DNA of 64,000 nt from an uncultured Sphingomonadaceae bacterium (GTDB taxonomy: Bacteria; Pseudomonadota; Alphaproteobacteria; Sphingomonadales; Sphingomonadaceae), in assembly GCA_947488625.1 (NCBI GenBank), contig CANKZR010000003.1:124001-188000 (forward strand), given 5' to 3'. How positions within the stretch are numbered: the stretch's first letter is position 1; each line of letters starts with the position of its first letter. The notes under the pieces are model-generated. The model was not told the DNA's origin, searched no databases, and saw only the letters and a program-made list of their open reading frames with translations. The position numbers and the translations under genes are program-made. Of the stretch, positions 56,533-64,000 are shown piece after piece.

Positions 56533-56970
56533 TCAGCCGGGTAACTGGACTTCGCCCTCGTCCTCCCCCGCCCAGTAGTGGATACGTTTGGCCCGTGCCT
56601 CGATCAGAACGAGGCCGGGTGTATCGACGCCTTGCTGAAACCAGCGTTCCAGATCCTCCACCCAATGCTGTTCGAACACATCCTTGTCACGGATTAGCTT
56701 TGCCTCGGCCTCGACATGGATAAAAGTGCCGGGTTTTCCGTCGGGACCGGAGGGCGTGCGATAGGTAAGACCGATCGAAGCATCGCGTTTTACATCGTCC
56801 ACCATGCGCGTGTCATCGCTGGTGAAATAGTAGCTGGTGCCTTCATAGCCTACCTGCTGGTTGTTGCTCATCGGTCGGCCCGCAAGGGAACCGTCTTGGG
56901 CGCGGCTGACCAACATGCAGAAATCGATTTCCTGCATCATGTCGGAAACCTGCTGGATGGACTTTGGCAT
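56533..56970 (-). CDS. Pyridoxamine 5'-phosphate oxidase-like general stress protein
   Basis: The 145-residue protein is a flavin split-barrel of the general stress protein 26 type: FCMLVSRAQDGSLAGRPMSN, YYFTSDDTRMVDDVKRDASI and IEARAKRIHYWAGEDEG. It binds a flavin or F420-like cofactor, and its reductase substrate is unknown. The ATG at 56968-56970 has GAGGAG seven bases upstream. It is in a chain of stress-related genes. Confidence 0.83.
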   Translation of the reverse strand: MPKSIQQVSDMMQEIDFCMLVSRAQDGSLAGRPMSNNQQVGYEGTSYYFTSDDTRMVDDVKRDASIGLTYRTPSGPDGKPGTFIHVEAEAKLIRDKDVFEQHWVEDLERWFQQGVDTPGLVLIEARAKRIHYWAGEDEGEVQLPG

Positions 56971-57032
56971 TCGATCGCTCCTCAAGCTTACTCGTCAGCT
57001 ATCAAGCGAACGGTGTGTCAGAGCGTTCCGCC

Positions 57033-57470
57033 CTATTCACCAGGTTGCCATTCCGGCGGGGCGAGGGTGAAGCCTGCAAATTCGAAGGCTGGCGATACAA
57101 CGCAGGAAACCAGCGTGTAGTCTGCTTCGCCTTCCAAGGATTGCGCCGCCTGCCATTCACCCGGACGGATCACCTGCTGTACAACGTCGCCGCCCGCAAG
57201 GTTAGGACCAAGACAGATCTCGGCCAGGGCCGTGCCGGTGGGATCGGATAGCGACAGTTTCAAGGGATTGCCAGAATGCCATAGCCAGATCTCGGTCGCG
57301 TCGATCTTGTGCCAATGCGATCTTTGCCCGCTTTCCAGCAGGAAATGGATGGCTGTCGCGCTGCCACGCTCGCCTTCAGGCGCGTCCGCGCGCCAGGTTT
57401 CCTTGTACCAGCCTCCTTCGGGATGCTGCTCAAGCCCAAGTTGTTCGATCAGTTCGCGTGCGTTGCTCAT
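57033..57470 (-). CDS. DUF985 cupin protein
   Basis: The 145-residue protein has the DUF985 cupin layout: ELIEQLGLEQHPEGGWYKET, ATAIHFLLESGQRSHWHKID, ATEIWLWHSGNPLKLSL and PGEWQAAQSLEG, with metal-site His residues in SHWHKID. Function is unknown; some are proposed sugar epimerase-like enzymes. The ATG at 57468-57470 lies 19 bases after the DUF1810 stop. Confidence 0.85.
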   Translation of the reverse strand: MSNARELIEQLGLEQHPEGGWYKETWRADAPEGERGSATAIHFLLESGQRSHWHKIDATEIWLWHSGNPLKLSLSDPTGTALAEICLGPNLAGGDVVQQVIRPGEWQAAQSLEGEADYTLVSCVVSPAFEFAGFTLAPPEWQPGE

Positions 57471-57489
57471 GCCACAGGCCTTGCCTTGA

Positions 57490-57915
57490 TCAGTCGAGCT
57501 TTTCCAGCGTCGCCTTGTCCCGCTCGCCATTGCAGAGCTTCTCCAACGCTTCGGTAAAAGCCATGCGATCGTCGCAAACAGCTTCGAACAAGTTCATGGA
57601 ACTGCGAAATTTGAGCGCATCGATCGGGCCGAGTATTTCCAGCGGGGAGCGTTTCCCTGCGTGGCTCAGCATTGCCTGCGTGCATTCAAGCAAGCGTGGA
57701 CCGAGCAGTTCGTGTTCGAGATAGGCAAGCGCCTCGTATCGTCCGTGGATTGCGTATGTGCGCGCATTGTCGCTGAGGCCAAGGCCCAGGATTTGCGGAA
57801 AGATGAACCACATCCAATGGGTGCGCTTGTGACCCGCCTGCAATTCGGCCAGCGCGGATGTGTACGTGCCTGCCTGCGCGCGAACGAAGCGATCCAATCT
57901 GGCGGTTTCAGTCAC
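57490..57915 (-). CDS. DUF1810-family protein
   Basis: The 141-residue helical protein has the DUF1810 signature HKRTHWMWFIFPQILGLG and the core YEALAYLEHELLGPRLLECT and LEILGPIDALKFRSSMNLF. E. coli YfbM-like members have no known function. It overlaps DUF3140 by eight bases, consistent with cotranslation. Confidence 0.87.
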   Translation of the reverse strand: MTETARLDRFVRAQAGTYTSALAELQAGHKRTHWMWFIFPQILGLGLSDNARTYAIHGRYEALAYLEHELLGPRLLECTQAMLSHAGKRSPLEILGPIDALKFRSSMNLFEAVCDDRMAFTEALEKLCNGERDKATLEKLD

Positions 57916-58243
57916 TCTTCACCGGATCGTGGCCCCAGTTCATCAGTGAATAACGCCAGTCGCTATCCTCGATGTCACCACCGGGTTTTTGCGCAAGGTG
58001 TCGGTGAATGTAACCGACCACCTTGTTCATGTGCTCGTACTGGCTGTCGCTAAGGTCGTCTTTTTTCGTGCGCTTGATATCGATGATGCGCCTGCCGGAC
58101 CTATGCCCGGTGCTTTCACCCTCGTCTTCATCGCCGACCGATTTCGATTCTTCGGTGTCGAGCCAGTCTTCCAATTCCTTCGGCTGCATGTTCACGCAGT
58201 CCATGAACTCGGAATAGATCTGGTCCTTCTTCTCTGAATCCAT
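57908..58243 (-). CDS. DUF3140-family protein
   Basis: The 111-residue protein matches DUF3140: FMDCVNMQPKELEDWLDTEE, HRSGRRIIDIKRTKKDDLSD, HMNKVVGYIHRHLAQKP and RYSLMNWGHDPVK. The family may bind DNA but is uncharacterised. The stop of DUF3008 and this start share one base (TGATG), so the genes are coupled. Confidence 0.85.
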   Translation of the reverse strand: MDSEKKDQIYSEFMDCVNMQPKELEDWLDTEESKSVGDEDEGESTGHRSGRRIIDIKRTKKDDLSDSQYEHMNKVVGYIHRHLAQKPGGDIEDSDWRYSLMNWGHDPVKSD

Positions 58244-58434
58244 CAATCGTCGCCATCGACCTTCTCGGGCAGGCCCTCGCGGTCGGTGGACGCGTATTCC
58301 TCAAGCTCATCCTCCGACATGGAATCGTACATCTGCCTGGATGCACCTTGCAGATCGGAGACTTTGGTGTCGCCGCGCTTGGCCGAAAGGGCGGCGCCTG
58401 CGGCCTTTTGCTGTGCTTTGGACTTGGCTGGCAT
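58243..58434 (-). CDS. DUF3008-family small protein
   Basis: The 63-residue basic protein PAKSKAQQKAAGAALSAKRG continues with a variable middle, then SMSEDELEEYASTDREGLP. It belongs to DUF3008, small proteins induced by stress in many bacteria. GGAGGAG lies nine bases before the ATG, and the start overlaps the DUF2945 stop (TGATG). Confidence 0.85.
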   Translation of the reverse strand: MPAKSKAQQKAAGAALSAKRGDTKVSDLQGASRQMYDSMSEDELEEYASTDREGLPEKVDGDD

Positions 58435-58661
58435 CAGTTTTGCTCCTCCAACTCAGAGCCACGCTTCAACACCTTGTCGCCATCCTCCTGCTTAATGAGG
58501 TAGGCAGGGTTGTCTTCGTCGCCCTTCTTGGTGATTTCACTTCCCTGAAGAGTGCGCGTAACCTCACGCTCGAAGCGCTCTTCTATCTGGCCGCAGCCCG
58601 TGCCGTTGCCCCAGTTCCACTTGACATATTGCCCGGTCTGGAAGCTGTTGGAATTGCTCAT
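58434..58661 (-). CDS. DUF2945 (TUDOR-like) small protein
   Basis: The 75-residue protein has FQTGQYVKWNWGNGTGCGQI near the start and then EVTRTLQGSEITKKGDEDNP and a C-terminal lysine-glutamate stretch. It belongs to DUF2945, a small beta-barrel family of unknown role that is often next to DUF3008. It is the first gene of the chain. The region 58662-58741 upstream contains a poor GGGAT-N17-CGTT element. Confidence 0.82.
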   Translation of the reverse strand: MSNSNSFQTGQYVKWNWGNGTGCGQIEERFEREVTRTLQGSEITKKGDEDNPAYLIKQEDGDKVLKRGSELEEQN

Positions 58662-58741
58662 GCTCTCGGTCTCCTCGGGTTAGATTTCTGAACGTGTCAG
58701 ACCCCCTCGCGATCCCGAAAACATGATGTCACGATATTGAT

Positions 58742-58894
58742 CTAACCTATCGCGCCCACGATCCAGATGATCGAAAGGAGCAGGATCGCTGCGATAAGGC
58801 TGATCAGCAGCACCCAGCGCACGACGCCTTCCTTTGATCCGCCCTGCGCATCTTCTTCGTCGATATGGACTTCGCCGTCTTTCATCTCGCTCAT
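58742..58894 (-). CDS. 50-residue single-pass membrane protein
   Basis: This short protein begins SEMKDGEVHIDEEDAQGGSK and ends in one hydrophobic helix (WVLLISLIAAILLLSIIWIV). AAGGA lies eight bases before the ATG at 58892-58894; a longer reading would start in untranslated leader. A stress-type promoter is upstream. It is likely a general-stress small membrane protein; function unknown. Confidence 0.7.
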   Translation of the reverse strand: MSEMKDGEVHIDEEDAQGGSKEGVVRWVLLISLIAAILLLSIIWIVGAIG

Positions 58895-58932
58895 AGGTAT
58901 TTCCTTTTCTCCTGTCAGACCCTTGTTCAGAT

Positions 58933-58957
58933 TACGGTCTGACGTTGCTAAAGTTCC
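58933..58957 (-). promoter_or_regulatory. EcfG-type general stress promoter of the 50-residue membrane protein
   Basis: On the minus strand, GGAAC (58957-58953), sixteen bases, and CGTA (58936-58933) match the GGAAC-N16/17-CGTT consensus in eight of nine positions. It lies 38 bases before the start codon. Confidence 0.55.
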
Positions 58958-59009
58958 GTTGCAACGGGTGTTACAGACCAAAGGAGGTGGCGCTGTCGAC
59001 GCGCACTGA

Positions 59010-59849
59010 TCAGTCGCGCAGCAGCTCGTTTATTCCGGTCTTGGAGCGGGTTTGCGCATCCACCGTTTTCACGATTACCGCACAATAGAGACTGGGACCA
59101 GGCGAACCATCGGCCAGCGGCTTGCCGGGCAGCGCGCCGGGTACCACCACGGCATAGGGCGGCACTTCGCCGCGATGCACCTCGCCGGTTTCGCGGTTCA
59201 CGATCTTGGTGGATGCACCAAGATAGACGCCCATCGAAAGCACCGCCCCTTCGCCAACGCGCACGCCCTCTGCCACTTCCGACCGCGCGCCGATGAATGC
59301 GCCATCGCCGATGATCACCGGATCGGCCTGCAGGGGCTCCAGCACGCCGCCGATGCCCGCGCCGCCGGAAATATGCACGTTCTTGCCAATCTGCGCGCAA
59401 GAGCCGACCGTGGCCCAGGTATCCACCATGGTGCCCTCGTCCACGAAGGCACCGATGTTTACGAAGCTTGGCATCAGCACGGTTCCCGGCGCGATATAGC
59501 TGCCGCGCCGCACGATGGCGCCCGGCACGGCCCGGAAGCCGGCTTGCGCGAAGCGATCCTTGCCCCATCCGGCAAACTTGCTGGGCACCTTGTCGTAGGC
59601 GGCTGCACCGGCACAACCGTGTTCGATGATGCGGTTGTCATACAGGCGGAAAGACAGCAGCACCGCCTTCTTCAACCACTGGTTGACCTTCCAGCCACCG
59701 TTCCCGTCGGGCTCGGCCACGCGCGCCTCGCCGGAATCGAGCATGGCCAGCGCCTGGTCCACCGGACCGCGCACGTCGCTGCTGGCGGGAGTTACCTCGG
59801 CGCGATTTTCCCATGCCTGTTCAATGGCGGTGACGATTTCGTCGGACAT
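59010..59849 (-). CDS. dapD: 2,3,4,5-tetrahydropyridine-2,6-dicarboxylate N-succinyltransferase
   Basis: The 279-residue protein is DapD of the succinylase route to lysine and meso-diaminopimelate. A left-handed beta-helix is seen in the repeated hexapeptides [20 protein letters not shown] and [20 protein letters not shown], with the conserved [20 protein letters not shown] between them. It transfers succinyl from succinyl-CoA to tetrahydrodipicolinate. The ATG at 59847-59849 follows AGGGA; a start six codons upstream is less likely. Confidence 0.95.
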   Translation of the reverse strand: MSDEIVTAIEQAWENRAEVTPASSDVRGPVDQALAMLDSGEARVAEPDGNGGWKVNQWLKKAVLLSFRLYDNRIIEHGCAGAAAYDKVPSKFAGWGKDRFAQAGFRAVPGAIVRRGSYIAPGTVLMPSFVNIGAFVDEGTMVDTWATVGSCAQIGKNVHISGGAGIGGVLEPLQADPVIIGDGAFIGARSEVAEGVRVGEGAVLSMGVYLGASTKIVNRETGEVHRGEVPPYAVVVPGALPGKPLADGSPGPSLYCAVIVKTVDAQTRSKTGINELLRD

Positions 59850-60050
59850 TATGCTGGTTCCCTGCAATGGTCGTTTTCGAGTGCGCGGCTAGCCCCTTCG
59901 CGGGCGCGTTACAAGCGTGGACGCAGGGCTGACGAAATGTCGCCCCTAACCGCGCGTTAAGCAAACGTTACGCCGATGCAGCTAAACTGGCCTGAAATAT
60001 CAGAAACTTCATCTCGGGACGTGAGCTTGGCACAAGGTAGCAGACAATAC

Positions 60051-62447
60051 ATGCGACATGACAGTCGGCGTAGCTGGTATGGCCGGGCGATGATGGCTGC
60101 GGTAGTGGCGATGCTATCTGCATGCGGTGGCGGCGGTGGTGGCGGGGCGCCCGTTATCGCGGTGCCGCCGCCAGCGCCTGCCCCCACACCGACGCCGACA
60201 CTTACCCCCACTCCAACTCCAACACCTACTCCCACCCCGACCCCTACAGCAGGCGGCTTTCCCGTCGCGCCCGTTCCTTCTCGATTCAACACCGTCGAAT
60301 TTCGCCGGTCAGACGGACCGGGCCAGCACAACGCTGCCAGCGCCTGGGCGGACGGCTTCACCGGCGACGGGGTGACGATCGCGGTGATCGACACCGGCAT
60401 AGACCCCGACAGCCCTGAATTTGCCGGGCGCGTTTCGCCAGCGTCCACGGACATATTCGGCAATCGCGGTATCGAGGGGTCAGACGACCACGGCAATCTG
60501 GTGTCACTTGTTGCTGCCGCTGCGCGTAATGGAACGGGCGTACTGGGCATGGCATGGGAATCCACCATTCTCGCCATTCGTGCAGATGCGCCGGGTACCT
60601 GCGGTGGCGATAATCCCGAAGACCCCAGCACGGAATGCGCCTTTACCGATACCGCTATTGCCGATTCGATCGCCTATGCGGTGGCGAACGACGCCAAGGT
60701 CATCAATATCTCGCTGGGCGGGCCGGGCGGTCTGACGCAAGGCTTGCAGGATGCCATCAGGAACGCGGTATCTGCAGGCGTGCTGGTGGTCGTGGCCGCA
60801 GGCAACGATGGCAACAGCGAGTTGTCTCGCTTTGCAGAAATGGCCGGCGATACCGGCAATGGCGGCGTCATCGTGGTCGGCTCTGTCGACGAGGATTACC
60901 AGATATCCGATTTCGGCAATCGCGCAGGCGGGAACCCCGAGTTTTATCTCTCGGCGCGCGGCGAGGTAATCTGCTGCGTGTACGAGGATGGCGAGATTTT
61001 CGTGGACGAGGAAGGCTTCATCTTCCTTTTTTCCGGCACCAGCTTCGCAGCCCCGCAGGTGGCAGGCGCAGCGGCCCTGCTGGCGCAGGCATTTCCCCAG
61101 CTTACCGGTACGCAAATCGCCGAAATCCTGTTCGATAGCGCTTTCGATGCAGGCGCCAGCGGCGATGATGCCGTGTTCGGCCAGGGTATTCTCAATATCG
61201 CTGCCGCCTTCCAGCCTGCGGGCACCACGCAAATCGCGGGCGAAGCGATCGCGATGGCCCTGGGAGACACGGCGGCGACCGGTTCTCCGGCCATGGGCGA
61301 TGCCTTCACCACGGCCTCGCTCCCCACGCTGGTGACGGACAAGTACAAGCGTGCCTTCTCCACCGATCTTGCCCTGGGCCTGCGCGGTGCGGAGATCTCG
61401 CAGCGCCTGCGCGGGGCGGTAGGGCAGGGCGCGCAAAATCTCACGGCCAGCGTCGAAGGGGCCAGCGTTGCCTTTTCTATCGATGCCAGTGGTCGCCAGC
61501 CTCCGCGCGCCGAGGCGCTGATGCTGCACGCAGAGGACGCAGAGCAGGCGCGGGTCCTGGCGGCACGCGTGGCTTTGCAGCTATCCCCCGATACGCAAGT
61601 CGGCTTTGCCTATCGGCAATCGGCGGACGGACTTGTTGCGGGATTGCAGGGCCGGACACGTCCCGCGTTCATGATTGCTGGTAGCGGTTCGGGCGATTCC
61701 GGGATGCTGGCGCATAGCGACACGGCCATCGCGTTGCGTCGCCAGCTTGGCCCATGGGGTCTGACCGTGAGTGCGGAAAGCGGCTCCACCATGACCGCTG
61801 CCAACCAGCGCCGCGCTGCCGAATTGCGTGGACGGCGGGCGCAAGAGGATCTTGCCCATGTCGGCCTTGCGCTGGATCGTCGCTTTGGCGCGCTGGACGC
61901 CGGGTTTGGCCTGATCTGGACGGCGGAGGACCAGACCGTTCTGGGTGCCCGGTTCCACGAAGGTTTCGGCCTTGCGGGCAGCGACACACTGTTCCTTGAT
62001 GCCGATCTCGGCTGGCGATTTGCGGACCGCTGGCGGCTGGGCGCTGCATACAGGCAGGGTTTCACCCGCCTACGCAGCGCGCCGCTGCTGGCGAATGGCT
62101 CTCGCCTTGGCAGCAACGCATGGTCGATCGATGTCCAGAAAGACGGTGCCTTTGCCGGGAATGACAGGATCGCCCTGCGTGTGTCGCAACCGCTGCGCGT
62201 GGCAACGGGCTGGCTCAACCTGAACCTTCCGGTCAGTTTCGATTATACGACGCTCACTCCGGAATACGGCGCGCAGGGGCTTTCCCTTTCACCCGAAGGA
62301 CGCGAACTGACGGGCGAGCTGGCGTGGATCGGCAACCTTTGGGGCGGACACGCGGCGGCCAGCCTCTATATGCGGCGCGAACCTGGGCACTACGCCGATG
62401 CGCCCGATGATATAGGCGCGGCGCTGCGATGGTCTCGCAAGTTCTGA
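60051..62447 (+). CDS. S8 subtilisin-like serine protease with autotransporter-like C-terminus
   Basis: The 798-residue protein has a lipoprotein-like signal (AAVVAMLSACGGGGGG), a Pro-Thr repeat linker near residues 45-65, a subtilisin domain and a long C-terminal region ending in phenylalanine (ALRWSRKF), like outer-membrane barrels. The catalytic triad is visible: Asp114 in VIDTGIDPD, His147 in GSDDHGN and Ser331 in SGTSFAAPQ. The start ATG at 60051 lacks a good ribosome site; ATG at 59976 is an alternative. It is probably surface-exposed. Confidence 0.87.
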   Translation: MRHDSRRSWYGRAMMAAVVAMLSACGGGGGGGAPVIAVPPPAPAPTPTPTLTPTPTPTPTPTPTPTAGGFPVAPVPSRFNTVEFRRSDGPGQHNAASAWADGFTGDGVTIAVIDTGIDPDSPEFAGRVSPASTDIFGNRGIEGSDDHGNLVSLVAAAARNGTGVLGMAWESTILAIRADAPGTCGGDNPEDPSTECAFTDTAIADSIAYAVANDAKVINISLGGPGGLTQGLQDAIRNAVSAGVLVVVAAGNDGNSELSRFAEMAGDTGNGGVIVVGSVDEDYQISDFGNRAGGNPEFYLSARGEVICCVYEDGEIFVDEEGFIFLFSGTSFAAPQVAGAAALLAQAFPQLTGTQIAEILFDSAFDAGASGDDAVFGQGILNIAAAFQPAGTTQIAGEAIAMALGDTAATGSPAMGDAFTTASLPTLVTDKYKRAFSTDLALGLRGAEISQRLRGAVGQGAQNLTASVEGASVAFSIDASGRQPPRAEALMLHAEDAEQARVLAARVALQLSPDTQVGFAYRQSADGLVAGLQGRTRPAFMIAGSGSGDSGMLAHSDTAIALRRQLGPWGLTVSAESGSTMTAANQRRAAELRGRRAQEDLAHVGLALDRRFGALDAGFGLIWTAEDQTVLGARFHEGFGLAGSDTLFLDADLGWRFADRWRLGAAYRQGFTRLRSAPLLANGSRLGSNAWSIDVQKDGAFAGNDRIALRVSQPLRVATGWLNLNLPVSFDYTTLTPEYGAQGLSLSPEGRELTGELAWIGNLWGGHAAASLYMRREPGHYADAPDDIGAALRWSRKF

Positions 62448-62451
62448 CGGG

Positions 62452-63102
62452 TCAGTTCATCAGGCGGCGGGTAAAATCGACAAGGCCGGTTTGCCGTGCG
62501 CGGCTCATCCGCTCCGCCTGCAGGATGGTAAGCACCTTTTCGTAGCATTCGCCGATGTCATCATTGACGACCACGTAATCGTAGCCGTCCCAATGGCTGA
62601 TCTCGAACCGGGCGCGGTCCATGCGGGCGGCGATCACTTCATCGCTATCGGTGCCGCGCGATCGCAGCCGGTGTTCGAGCTCGGAAATGCTGGGCGGTAG
62701 CAGGAATACGCGTACGACATCGGTTTCCATGCGCTGGTAAAGCTGTTGGGTGCCCTGCCAGTCGATGTCGAACAGAAAATCCTGTCCGGCTTTCAACCCG
62801 GCCTTGATCTGCGCCTTGGGCGTTCCGTAACAATTGCCGAACACCTTCGCCCATTCGAGGAACTCTTCGTTCTCCACCATGCGATCGAACGTGACCTGGT
62901 CCACGAAATGATAATCGCGCCCGTCGATCTCTCCAGGGCGCATGGCACGCGTGGTAACGGACACGGACATTCCGATGCCATCGACCTGCTTCAGCAGCTT
63001 TTGGGCGATGGTGGTCTTGCCGGTTCCCGAAGGCGAGGAAAGGATGAACATCAGGCCGCGGCGGGCAAGCGGCTGGGAGGACACAGGCGAGGAATCGGTC
63101 AT
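62452..63102 (-). CDS. gmk: Guanylate kinase
   Basis: The 216-residue protein phosphorylates GMP to GDP. It has the P-loop SSPSGTGKTTIAQKL, the GMP-binding SVTTRAMRPGEIDGRDYHFV, and IDWQGTQQLYQRM and FLLPPSISELEHRLRSRGTD. Length matches the bacterial enzyme. It is convergent with the S8 protease gene, four bases apart. Confidence 0.95.
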   Translation of the reverse strand: MTDSSPVSSQPLARRGLMFILSSPSGTGKTTIAQKLLKQVDGIGMSVSVTTRAMRPGEIDGRDYHFVDQVTFDRMVENEEFLEWAKVFGNCYGTPKAQIKAGLKAGQDFLFDIDWQGTQQLYQRMETDVVRVFLLPPSISELEHRLRSRGTDSDEVIAARMDRARFEISHWDGYDYVVVNDDIGECYEKVLTILQAERMSRARQTGLVDFTRRLMN

Positions 63103-63171
63103 GCGCCGCTAATGCGGCTCGGCACCAGAGGGATCAAGCCCTCCGGTCAAACCGCTCACATCCTATGACGT

Positions 63172-63636
63172 TTAAACCATCGAGTCGGGATCGGCTTGCT
63201 TGCGCAGAAATTCATCGCCGTCCTTGCGTGACTGGCGACGCGATTTACCCAGATCGAACAGGATTTTCGCTGCGATGCCGGAAGTCACGATCAGGGCGCC
63301 GGGGACCGATTTGGTCGCAAACTTGGTGATGCCATAGGCTGTCAGCGTATGCGCCATGGAGCGGTTTTCCACCGTCCGCTTGGCGACTTCGCTTCCGTAT
63401 TTCTTGCCCAGCATCGCCTTTTCGATGGATTGGCGGGTCAATCGGCCGATGCCGCGGATCAGGATATCGCTGATGATCAGATTGGTGGCCGGGTTGCTGC
63501 TGGGGCCGGGCACATCGTTGCCATCGCCGATCTCCTGCAAACCATCCGAGGCCATGTCGGTAAGGTGTCTGGACTCGCCTTTCTTACCGCGCCGCTCTTT
63601 AACGCGGCGTCGGATTTCCTCGCGGCTAAGTTCCAT
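63172..63636 (-). CDS. Hypothetical protein with charged ends and a hydrophobic core
   Basis: The 154-residue protein has a charged start (ELSREEIRRRVKERRGKKG), a central amphipathic region (ISDILIRGIGRLTRQSIEKA) and a hydrophobic glycine-rich part (GALIVTSGIAAKILFDLG), then a basic C-terminus. It may associate with membranes. No family was recognised. It lies 52 bases after the sspB stop on the same strand. Confidence 0.55.
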   Translation of the reverse strand: MELSREEIRRRVKERRGKKGESRHLTDMASDGLQEIGDGNDVPGPSSNPATNLIISDILIRGIGRLTRQSIEKAMLGKKYGSEVAKRTVENRSMAHTLTAYGITKFATKSVPGALIVTSGIAAKILFDLGKSRRQSRKDGDEFLRKQADPDSMV

Positions 63637-63688
63637 GATGTTTCGCTCCCTTCACGCGTTTGCAGACGCGGGCCGGAGGCTGGCGCTG

Positions 63689-64000
63689 CTATTTCTTGCG
63701 GCCGAAGTCGACCGTGACGACATTGGAGCCGTCTTCAGTTTTAGCAACGTCTTCAACCGAACGGCGTTCCTCGCCTTCGGGCGTATCGTTTTCCGCGTCC
63801 TCGTGTTCGGCAGGTTCTTCGTCTTCCACGGCGGCCTGGAACTGCAAGCCAAAATCGACCGCAGGATCGACGAATGCAGTGATAGCGGAGAAGGGAATCA
63901 CCAGTTTCGATGGAATCTGATTGAAGCTCAGGCCGACCGAAAATCCCTCTTCAGTGACTTCCAGGTCCCAGAACTTGTTCTGCAGGACGATGGTCATCTC
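63689..64000 (-). CDS. sspB: SspB-family ClpXP adaptor, 3' part only
   Basis: The last 103 residues are visible: TIVLQNKFWDLEVTEEGFSV, SFNQIPSKLVIPFSAITAFV and DPAVDFGLQFQ, then an acidic tail ending VVTVDFGRKK. This is the C-terminal half of the alphaproteobacterial SspB-like protein, including the ClpX-binding tail. It tethers tagged proteins to ClpXP. The Met at 63995-63997 is internal in homologues, so the gene starts beyond the window's right edge. Confidence 0.87.
   Translation of the reverse strand, partial: EMTIVLQNKFWDLEVTEEGFSVGLSFNQIPSKLVIPFSAITAFVDPAVDFGLQFQAAVEDEEPAEHEDAENDTPEGEERRSVEDVAKTEDGSNVVTVDFGRKK

Noticed and set aside
56970-57032. GGAAC and CGTT as a stress promoter for the PPOX-like gene
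   Set aside because: They are separated by 12 bases, not 16-17.
60178-60250. Short tandem DNA repeat
   Set aside because: It encodes the Pro-Thr linker of the S8 protease and is protein-level low complexity, not a CRISPR or mobile repeat.

Overview
The window looks like chromosomal DNA of an alphaproteobacterium of the order Sphingomonadales, most likely the Erythrobacteraceae (Erythrobacter/Altererythrobacter relatives). The evidence is high GC with GTG, TTG and possibly ATC starts, a methionine synthase split over two genes, a crtY-crtI-crtB carotenoid operon, DapD-type lysine synthesis, GAAAC/GGAAC-N16-CGTT-like general-stress promoters, and many small proteins typical of sphingomonads. 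Most of it is ordinary core and accessory metabolism; no complete insertion sequence, prophage or CRISPR array was seen.

Layout. 1-4952: 5' end of an ArsR-type regulator divergent from metF-metH(N)-metH(C), with a 22-bp near-perfect palindrome between them. 5154-7740: three genes coupled by 4-nt overlaps (PhoX-like phosphatase, low-molecular-weight tyrosine phosphatase, fructosamine kinase), a likely protein-deglycation unit. 7748-9960: two valine-degradation genes. 10100-11542: two small lipoproteins and an RlpA-like protein. 11903-12840: a decayed TonB-dependent receptor. 12920-14223: a MaoC dehydratase and a CitE-like lyase. 14224-15202: gene remnants around tRNA-Gly(CCC). 15203-19021: an SxtJ/SxtK/carbamoyltransferase/SGNH-hydrolase operon, one of whose genes encodes only 49 residues. 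19076-26532: LacI regulator, membrane protein, Dps, 6-phosphogluconolactonase, NUDIX hydrolase, DinB, MFS transporter, GlpD.

26650-33025: a biotin-dependent carboxylase alpha subunit, then the carotenoid operon (crtY, crtI, a LOG-family gene, crtB), all on the minus strand. 33153-42454: an OmpV-like outer-membrane protein; a small winged-helix regulator and membrane protein preceded by three CTTTCCA-N3-TGGAAAG sites; an S9 peptidase; membrane proteins; an SRAP protein that lacks key catalytic residues; an AbgT transporter; and a DUF885 lipoprotein whose only sensible start is ATC. 42508-44566: TPP riboswitch and thiC. 44580-49893: small regulators and hypothetical proteins. 50154-50705: cspA, followed by a second gene that seems to start at ATC. 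50856-55780: fasciclin, DUF3429, an S41 protease, a YbhB-like protein and a SWIB-domain protein. 55897-58894: a chain of small stress-type proteins (DoxX, DUF3253, PPOX, DUF985 cupin, DUF1810, DUF3140, DUF3008, DUF2945 and a 50-residue membrane protein). 59010-64000: dapD, an S8 autotransporter-like protease, gmk, a hypothetical protein and the 3' part of sspB.

Most notable for follow-up: the carbamoyltransferase operon outside any saxitoxin context, the two apparent ATC starts, the triple palindrome cluster, the deglycation operon, and the degenerate SRAP paralogue.
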